From Afipia sp. (GTDB lineage Bacteria; Pseudomonadota; Alphaproteobacteria; Rhizobiales; Xanthobacteraceae): a DNA stretch of 39,785 bases. The notes beneath the pieces are model-generated. The model saw only the letters and a list, made by a program, of their open reading frames with translations. It was not told where the DNA came from and searched no databases. The stretch spans positions 1-39,785 of the forward strand of contig JAUSAX010000069.1 in the NCBI GenBank assembly GCA_030652315.1, in the 5' to 3' direction. Shown piece after piece: positions 34,594 through 39,785 of this stretch (within the stretch, counting starts at the first letter, position 1; each line of letters starts with the position of its first letter). Both the position numbers and the translations under genes were made by a program.

Positions 34594-34954
34594 CTGTGAT
34601 TCGGTCTGGATTTGAGCAGCGGAGCTTTGTGTCACCATGGCGCGATGATCGTCCTCTTGCAAGGCAGCGAATGACGTGCCTGCGGCCGCCAGCCCCTTAC
34701 ATGAAAACGGGCGGCGAAGCTGGGGGACTTCACCGCCCGCATTGCACGACCGACTGGAGTGCGATCGCGCCGCTTTCGACGGAGGGGGGCGTTTTCCATC
34801 GAAAGCATTTCAGCATGATGCCAAAAGCGGCATCACGCTTGAGTTCAAGGGACGGGCTTTTGGCCCGCCCCCGGGGAGGAGCCGTCGGCGGGGGCTACTA
34901 TGCCGGCGACAACTCCCCATCTCGTCCCCGCCTCGCGGCGAGGATTAGCTTTGA
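34594..34954. other. Intergenic region between degP and the regulator gene
   Basis: This 361-base stretch holds the 3' region of degP and presumably the promoter of the regulator-kinase-glnE unit. Several hairpins occur: cctcgcggcgagg at the degP end (about 34931-34943), gatgcc/ggcatc near 34816-34833, and the terminator at 34704-34739. The regulator promoter most likely lies between 34594 and 34703. No coding gene is supported. Confidence 0.5.
34704..34739 (-). terminator. Rho-independent terminator downstream of degP
   Basis: The arms cgggcgg...gaag (34708-34719) and cttc.ccgcccg (34728-34739) form a stem with small mismatches around an 8-base loop. Read on the minus strand, it is followed by TTTTC. 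It should end degP transcription about 215 bases past its stop codon, separating degP from the two-component/glnE unit. Confidence 0.7.
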
Positions 34955-36544
34955 TCAGCCCTTGGCGACCGGCATCGCGACGAAGCGCGACGAGTCTCCG
35001 GACTTCACGCGAACCAGAACGCTGTTCTTGTTCTCGTTGCGCGCGGTGTTGATCGCGTCGCGAACTTCAGCCGGATTGCTCACCAGCTTGCCCGCGACTT
35101 CGAGGATGACATCGCCTTCCTTGAAGCCACGCTCGGCCGACGGGCTGTTCGGATCGACGTCGGTTACGACCACGCCGTCCTTGCCCGCGCCGGCAACGCT
35201 GTTCGCCGGAGCCAGGGTCAGACCGAGGTTCGGCACCGTCACGTTGCCGCGACCCTTGCCGCTGTCCTTCTGGTCGGTATCTGCCTTCGCAGCCTTGGCG
35301 TTCGGCAACTCGCCGAGCGTCATGTTGAGGATCTTGTCCTGGCCCTTGTGGACCACGACCAGCTTGACCGTCTGACCGGGGGCCATGCTGCCGATGGTGC
35401 GGGCGAGTTCGCGCGCATCCTTCACCGGCTGGTCGTTGACCCGCGTGATCACGTCACCGGACTCGACACCAGCCTTCGCAGCCGGGCCGTTGGCCTGAGG
35501 CTCTGCGACCAGCGCGCCTTCGGGCTTCTTCAAGCCGAGGCTGTCGGCGATCTCAGGCGTCACCTGCTGGATCTGGACGCCGATCCAGCCGCGGCTGACC
35601 GAACCCTTGTCCTTCAGCTGCTGGACGACGCTCTTCACAGTCGATGCCGGGATCGCGAAGGCAATGCCGACGCTGCCGCCCGACGGCGAGTAGATCGCCG
35701 TGTTGACGCCCATCACGTCGCCTGTGGTGTCAAAGGTCGGGCCACCGGAGTTGCCCTTGTTCACTGGCGCATCGATCTGGATGAAATCGTCATAAGGTCC
35801 GTTGCCGATGTCGCGGCCCCGCGCCGAGACGATGCCCGCGGTGACGGTGCCGCCGAGGCCGAAAGGATTGCCGACCGCAAGCACCCAGTCGCCGATGCGC
35901 GGCTGACTGTCGGAGAGCTTGGCGAACGGGAGGTTGCTGACGCCATCGACCTTGATCAAAGCGAGGTCGGTGCGCGGATCGGTGCCGATCACCTTCGCGG
36001 TGTGGACCTTGCCGTCGTCGGTCGTCACTTCGACCTTGTCGGCTCCGTCAACGACGTGATTGTTGGTCACGGCAAAGCCGTCAGCCGAGATGAAGAAGCC
36101 CGAACCCTGGCCGGTCATCTGACCACCGCCGCGGCCACGCGGACCACGTCCCCCGGGGGATCCATCCGGACCACCGAAGCGGCGGAAGAAGCGCTCCATC
36201 GGCGAGTTCGGCGGGAACGGATTATCTTCCGGGTTCGCGCTTTCGCCAGTGGTTGCTGCCTTCTCAGCCATCTTCACGCGCACCGAAACCACCGAAGGCT
36301 TCACACGCTCAACGATGTCGGCAAAGCCGATCGGCTGCTGAACCTGACGGACTTCCTTGTTGACCTGCGCATGTGCGGTCGTGGTGAGCAGGTCGAAGTT
36401 GTTCGACGGGCTGAGGCCATAGGCGGCAACACCCAGACCCGCAACCACCGACGCCATCAGCGCGAATTTGCGCGCGGAGAAAATGGAACGACGGGGAGCG
36501 GTGTAGGACGGAAGCTTGGAAAGATCGGTGGGGCGGTCGGTCAT
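34955..36544 (-). CDS. degP: Periplasmic serine protease DegP/HtrA
   Basis: A 529-residue HtrA-type protease/chaperone that degrades or refolds damaged periplasmic proteins. Start chosen at ATG 36544 with GGAG seven bases upstream; the frame extends two codons to a TTG. A membrane/signal helix occupies about 26-42, with a possible cleavage after AHA (about 59). The catalytic triad is His163 (TNNHVVD), Asp193 (RTDLALIK) and Ser266 (NKGNSGGP), followed by two PDZ domains (about 315-405 and 435-520). A Gly/Arg-rich loop (about 122-142) precedes the protease core. It lies between the ccm genes and a two-component system on the same strand, with its own 192-base upstream region, consistent with separate stress control. 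Confidence 0.96.
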   Translation of the reverse strand: MTDRPTDLSKLPSYTAPRRSIFSARKFALMASVVAGLGVAAYGLSPSNNFDLLTTTAHAQVNKEVRQVQQPIGFADIVERVKPSVVSVRVKMAEKAATTGESANPEDNPFPPNSPMERFFRRFGGPDGSPGGRGPRGRGGGQMTGQGSGFFISADGFAVTNNHVVDGADKVEVTTDDGKVHTAKVIGTDPRTDLALIKVDGVSNLPFAKLSDSQPRIGDWVLAVGNPFGLGGTVTAGIVSARGRDIGNGPYDDFIQIDAPVNKGNSGGPTFDTTGDVMGVNTAIYSPSGGSVGIAFAIPASTVKSVVQQLKDKGSVSRGWIGVQIQQVTPEIADSLGLKKPEGALVAEPQANGPAAKAGVESGDVITRVNDQPVKDARELARTIGSMAPGQTVKLVVVHKGQDKILNMTLGELPNAKAAKADTDQKDSGKGRGNVTVPNLGLTLAPANSVAGAGKDGVVVTDVDPNSPSAERGFKEGDVILEVAGKLVSNPAEVRDAINTARNENKNSVLVRVKSGDSSRFVAMPVAKG

Positions 36545-36736
36545 GAACAATCTCCAGGAGAACGACGAAACGGGATGCGAATCTCGCGGTGCATGTGTGC
36601 ACCTGTGCTCTGGAAGATGGGGGACGCGGCCTTACCGCGCTCTGACGGGGGAATTAATGTTTTGTAATAAAATCAGGACCCGAGCGGGCTTTGACAGCGC
36701 GGGAAACACCGCCCCGGAACCGGTCCAAAACGCCCG
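36545..36736 (-). promoter_or_regulatory. Upstream region of degP
   Basis: A 192-base gap between ccmH and degP. An AT-rich patch (about 36652-36673, including ttttgtaataaaat) stands out in otherwise GC-rich sequence, about 110-130 bases before the degP start, and is the best promoter candidate. I find no convincing EcfG, RpoE or RpoH consensus. A weak hairpin with a following T-rich stretch near 36675-36700 may end the ccm transcript. Confidence 0.4.
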
Positions 36737-37237
36737 TTAAACTGGCTTTTCCGGTGATTCCTGAGCGGCGATCAGCTTCTCCAGCCGCGCCTCTTCCTCG
36801 GGGGTGAGTTGGAATGACGCACCCTCCTCGCTTGCGGCCGCACGGTTGCGGCGGCGATTGCCGAACCACAGCACCAGCCCGCCACCCGCCAGAACCAACG
36901 GGGGAACCAGCCACAGCAACAGCGTGCGGCTTTGGACGCGCGGCTTGAGCAGAACGAACTCGCCGTAGCGCGCGACGAGGAAGTCCATCACCTGCTGGTC
37001 GGTACTGCCTGCTGCGATCCGCTCGCGCACCAGCAGGCGCAGATCGCGCGCCAGCGGCGCATCGGAGTCGTCGATGGACTGGTTCTGGCAGACCATGCAG
37101 CGCAGTTCGCGCGACAGGTTGCGCGCCCGCGCCTCCTGCGCCGGATCGGCCATGATCTCGTCGGGCTGCACGGCGTAAAGCGCCGACGGCATCAGGATCA
37201 GCAGGATCGCAAACAAGGCCGGCAGGATACGTTTCAT
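36737..37237 (-). CDS. ccmH: Cytochrome c maturation protein CcmH (CycL)
   Basis: A 166-residue thiol-disulfide protein of the system I cytochrome c biogenesis pathway, which reduces apocytochrome CXXCH cysteines for heme attachment. It has a signal peptide (1-22), the active-site motif [11 protein letters not shown] (Cys47/Cys50) with the surrounding three-helix domain, one membrane helix (about 104-124), and a short cytoplasmic tail. ATG 37237 is five bases after the ccmF stop, so it is in the same operon. It corresponds to CycL in the cycHJKL nomenclature used for Bradyrhizobium. Confidence 0.97.
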   Translation of the reverse strand: MKRILPALFAILLILMPSALYAVQPDEIMADPAQEARARNLSRELRCMVCQNQSIDDSDAPLARDLRLLVRERIAAGSTDQQVMDFLVARYGEFVLLKPRVQSRTLLLWLVPPLVLAGGGLVLWFGNRRRNRAAASEEGASFQLTPEEEARLEKLIAAQESPEKPV

Positions 37238-37242
37238 CGCGG

Positions 37243-39234
37243 CTACTCCGCCGCCTGCAACGCGCCGGCTTTCTTGCCGGCCTTGGCCGGTTTCGGCGCG
37301 CCGACGCGCAGCCGCCGGTCGGTCAGCGACAGCAATCCGCCGAACGCCATCAGCACCGGCCCGAACCAGATTAGCAGCACCATCGGCTTGTGATAGATGC
37401 GCACCGCAATCGATCCGTCGGCATGGGCGTCACCGAGAGAAATGTAAATCTGGCTTGCGCCCCGCGTCAGCAGCGCGGCTTCCGTGGTCGACATGTCGCG
37501 TGTCGAGAAATTGCGCTTCGACGGCGACAGGATGCCGATGGTCTTGCCGTCCAGCATCACCGTGAAATGCGAAATTGCCTCGCGGTAATTCGGGCCCTGC
37601 TGTTGCGTGACTTCGTCGAGCCGCACCTGATAGCCACCGACGGTGACAATGTCCTTCGGACGCATCGACGCGATGCTCTCGCTGTTCCACGTCGTCTCGC
37701 AGACGATCCCGATCAGCGCGATGCCAAGTCCGGCATGGGCAAATGCCGAGCCCCAGGTTGAACGCGGCAGGCCGCGCGCACGATGCAGCGAGGTGGCCAG
37801 CGGTGCGCGGAACAGTTGCGTGCGCTCCACGATGTCGGTGAGTGCGCCGAGCACGACGAACACCGCGATGCCGATCATCAGCGGCGCAAACGCGCCGCCG
37901 CCGCGGGTCCAGGCCCACAGCACAGCCATCGCCACCAGCGCGACGATACCCGCCGCGGTGAGGCGCTGCGACGCGCCGACGATGTCGCCGCGCTTCCACG
38001 CCAGCAACGGCCCGAACGGGACCGCGATCATCAGCGGCAGGAACAACGGTGCAAACGTCAAATTGAAGAACGGCGCGCCGACCGAAATCTTGTCGCCGGT
38101 CAGAACTTCAAGTGCCAACGGATACAACGTGCCGACGAAGACGGTCGCGCAGGCTGTCGTCAGCAGCAGGTTGTTGAGCACCAGCGCGCCCTCGCGCGAG
38201 ATCGGCGCGAACAACCCGCCCTGCTTCAGCGTCGTCGCCCGCCATGCATAAAGGCCGAGACTGCCGCCGATGAACAGGCACAGGATCATCAGAATGAACA
38301 CGCCGCGCGAGGGATCGCTGGCGAAGGTATGCACCGAAGTCAGCACGCCCGAGCGCACCAGGAAGGTGCCGAGCAGCGACAGCGAGAATGTCAGGATCGC
38401 GAGCAGAACGGTCCAGACCTTCAGCGCGTCGCGCTTTTCCATCACCACGGCGGAATGCAGCAGCGCGGTACCCGCGAGCCACGGCATCAGCGAGGCATTC
38501 TCCACCGGGTCCCAGAACCACCAGCCGCCCCAGCCAAGTTCGTAATAGGCCCAGTACGAACCCATCGCGATGCCGAGCGTCAGGAAAATCCACGCCGTCA
38601 GCGTCCACGGCCGCACCCACCGCGCCCAAGCGGCATCGATGCGGCCTTCGATCAGCGCCGCAACGGCGAACGAAAACGAGATCGAGAAACCGACATAGCC
38701 GAGATAGAGCATCGGCGGATGGATCGCGAGGCCGATGTCCTGCAGGATAGGATTGAGGTCGCGGCCCTCCATCGGCGGATTGGCAATCCGCGCGAACGGG
38801 TTCGACGTAGCGAGGATGAAGAGATAGAACGCCGCCCCGATCCAGCCCTGCACCGCCAGCACATGGGCGCGCAGCGCGCGCGGCAGGTTATTGCCGAAGG
38901 CCGCCACCAGCGCGCCGAACAGCGCCAGGATCAGCACCCACAGCAGCATCGAGCCTTCGTGGTTCCCCCACACGCCCGTGAGCTTGTAGAGCATTGGCTT
39001 CAGCGAATGGGAATTCTCGAAGACGTTCGCGACCGAGAAATCCGACGTTACATGCAGATACGTCAGCACGGCGAACGACGCAGCGGTGAACGCGAACTGC
39101 GTCAGCGCGGTGGAGCGCGCGACATTCATCAGCGCCGGATCGCGCAGGCGCGCACCGACCACTGGAACCACCGACTGGACCAGCGCCAAAACCAGCGCCA
39201 GCACCAGCGCGTAATGTCCCGCCTCGGCGATCAC
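37243..39234 (-). CDS. ccmF: Cytochrome c heme lyase subunit CcmF (CycK)
   Basis: A 663-residue polytopic inner-membrane protein that transfers heme from CcmE to apocytochrome c. The heme-handling motif [19 protein letters not shown] (about 235-253) is complete, and conserved His/Trp loops such as [13 protein letters not shown] and [15 protein letters not shown] are present. The start is GTG at 39234, which overlaps the ccmE stop (GTGA), giving translational coupling. It is followed by ccmH after five bases. Length is normal for the family. Confidence 0.97.
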   Translation of the reverse strand: MIAEAGHYALVLALVLALVQSVVPVVGARLRDPALMNVARSTALTQFAFTAASFAVLTYLHVTSDFSVANVFENSHSLKPMLYKLTGVWGNHEGSMLLWVLILALFGALVAAFGNNLPRALRAHVLAVQGWIGAAFYLFILATSNPFARIANPPMEGRDLNPILQDIGLAIHPPMLYLGYVGFSISFSFAVAALIEGRIDAAWARWVRPWTLTAWIFLTLGIAMGSYWAYYELGWGGWWFWDPVENASLMPWLAGTALLHSAVVMEKRDALKVWTVLLAILTFSLSLLGTFLVRSGVLTSVHTFASDPSRGVFILMILCLFIGGSLGLYAWRATTLKQGGLFAPISREGALVLNNLLLTTACATVFVGTLYPLALEVLTGDKISVGAPFFNLTFAPLFLPLMIAVPFGPLLAWKRGDIVGASQRLTAAGIVALVAMAVLWAWTRGGGAFAPLMIGIAVFVVLGALTDIVERTQLFRAPLATSLHRARGLPRSTWGSAFAHAGLGIALIGIVCETTWNSESIASMRPKDIVTVGGYQVRLDEVTQQQGPNYREAISHFTVMLDGKTIGILSPSKRNFSTRDMSTTEAALLTRGASQIYISLGDAHADGSIAVRIYHKPMVLLIWFGPVLMAFGGLLSLTDRRLRVGAPKPAKAGKKAGALQAAE

Positions 39235-39713
39235 TTCGCGGCTCCCTGCACGCCTGGGGCTTTTTGCTGCTTCTTGTCGTAGTCATCCTTCCAGTGGCCG
39301 GTCTTCTTGAGTTCCTCGGCGACGGCCTTGGGCATGTAGTTCTCGTCGTGCTTGGCGAGAACCGTGTCGGCCTTGAACACGCCTTGCGCATCGAGCGCGC
39401 CCTCGGAAATGATGCCCTGCCCTTCGCGGAACAGATCTGGAAGGATGCCCTGATAAGTCACGGGCAAGGTTGAGTTTCCGTCAGTGACTTCAAACTTCAC
39501 TTTAAGCTGCTCGCCGCGCACCAGAGATCCCTCGCGCACCAGGCCGCCGAGGCGGAAGCGCTGACCGGGCTGGATCTGCTTTTCAGTGGCCATGGTCGGC
39601 GTCGAGAAGAACAGGATGGAGTCGCGCAGCGCATTGAGCACGAGCGCAGCTGCAATCGCCAGCACTGCGAGCGAGCCTCCGATCAACGTCAATCGCCGCT
39701 GCTTGCGTGTCAT
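39231..39713 (-). CDS. ccmE: Heme chaperone CcmE (CycJ)
   Basis: A 160-residue membrane-anchored periplasmic heme chaperone. The N-terminal anchor is about 8-28. The OB-fold domain includes [12 protein letters not shown], and the heme-binding motif HDENY (His122, Tyr126) lies in [13 protein letters not shown], with a Lys/Gln-rich C-terminal tail. ATG 39713 has GAAGGAA about six bases upstream. It accepts heme from CcmC/CcmD and delivers it to CcmF, whose gene overlaps its stop. The cycH (ccmI) homologue expected upstream is not within the 72 bases available to the window edge. Confidence 0.97.
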   Translation of the reverse strand: MTRKQRRLTLIGGSLAVLAIAAALVLNALRDSILFFSTPTMATEKQIQPGQRFRLGGLVREGSLVRGEQLKVKFEVTDGNSTLPVTYQGILPDLFREGQGIISEGALDAQGVFKADTVLAKHDENYMPKAVAEELKKTGHWKDDYDKKQQKAPGVQGAAK

Positions 39714-39747
39714 GCGTGTTCCTTCGTCAGGTACGTCGTTCGCAGTT

Positions 39748-39785
39748 CGTCATTGCGAGGAGCGCTTGCGACGAAGCAATCCAGT
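39748..39785. repeat. Copy of the cgtcattgcga interspersed repeat, cut by the window edge
   Basis: The sequence starting cgtcattgcgagg and ending gacgaagcaatccagt repeats the left arm of the element at 26926-26961 with a few substitutions. Only one arm is visible before the window ends. It lies 35 bases upstream of ccmE, which is unusual if cycH and ccmE form a tight operon. Confidence 0.8.

Noticed and set aside
36690-36720. TTGACA on the plus strand as a promoter
   Set aside because: No matching -10 element and no plus-strand gene downstream.
37783-39282. 499-residue plus-strand frame opposite ccmF
   Set aside because: Antisense shadow rich in Arg, Gln and His; ccmF is certain.

Overview
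The window looks like chromosome from a Nitrobacteraceae alphaproteobacterium (Bradyrhizobium / Rhodopseudomonas / Afipia type). The grounds are high GC, CcrM-type GANTC sites, a cycJKL (ccmEFH)-degP-two-component-glnE-pleC neighbourhood that I recall as typical of Rhizobiales, a fused single-chain acyl-CoA carboxylase, and copies of the interspersed palindrome that begins cgtcattgcga and is common in this family.

Region 1 (1-6040) is accessory in character and less GC-rich than the rest. It holds a partial gene at the left edge, a 652-residue protein with tandem GDYxxxNxIxQxN-type repeats, a 264-residue protein with a run of 13 tetrapeptide repeats (N-x-hydrophobic-D/E) behind Gln- and Asn/Asp-rich tracts, two small unknown proteins (one with an R-x4-H motif, one with a membrane anchor), and a LuxR-type regulator whose receiver domain lacks its usual phosphorylation residues. 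The two repeat proteins look like secreted or surface polymers. A type I secretion link is only an inference.

Region 2 (6100-17936) is one long minus-strand operon: two ABC ATPases, a family-5 binding protein, two permeases, an AMP-forming acyl-CoA ligase and a biotin-dependent single-chain acyl-CoA carboxylase. A divergent GntR/FadR-type regulator faces it across a 369-base region with a palindromic operator candidate. Together they read as import, CoA activation and carboxylation of an unidentified carboxylic acid.

Region 3 (18040-26879) is a set of mostly independent genes: an acyltransferase-3 membrane protein, an AhpD-like protein, a PaaG-like crotonase preceded by two inverted repeats, a DHA2-type MFS exporter, a low-GC methyltransferase, a prokaryotic ionotropic-glutamate-receptor homologue, a quinone-oxidoreductase-like enzyme, and a cation diffusion facilitator with three tandem C-terminal domains.

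Region 4 (26880-39785) is core chromosome. A PleC-like kinase sits behind six GANTC sites and a near-CtrA box, and its 3' end overlaps glnE antisense. On the minus strand, upstream to downstream, come ccmE-ccmF-ccmH (cytochrome c maturation), degP (periplasmic protease), an OmpR-type regulator, its kinase, and glnE translationally coupled to the kinase. All gene assignments come from reading translations by eye; no database search was possible.
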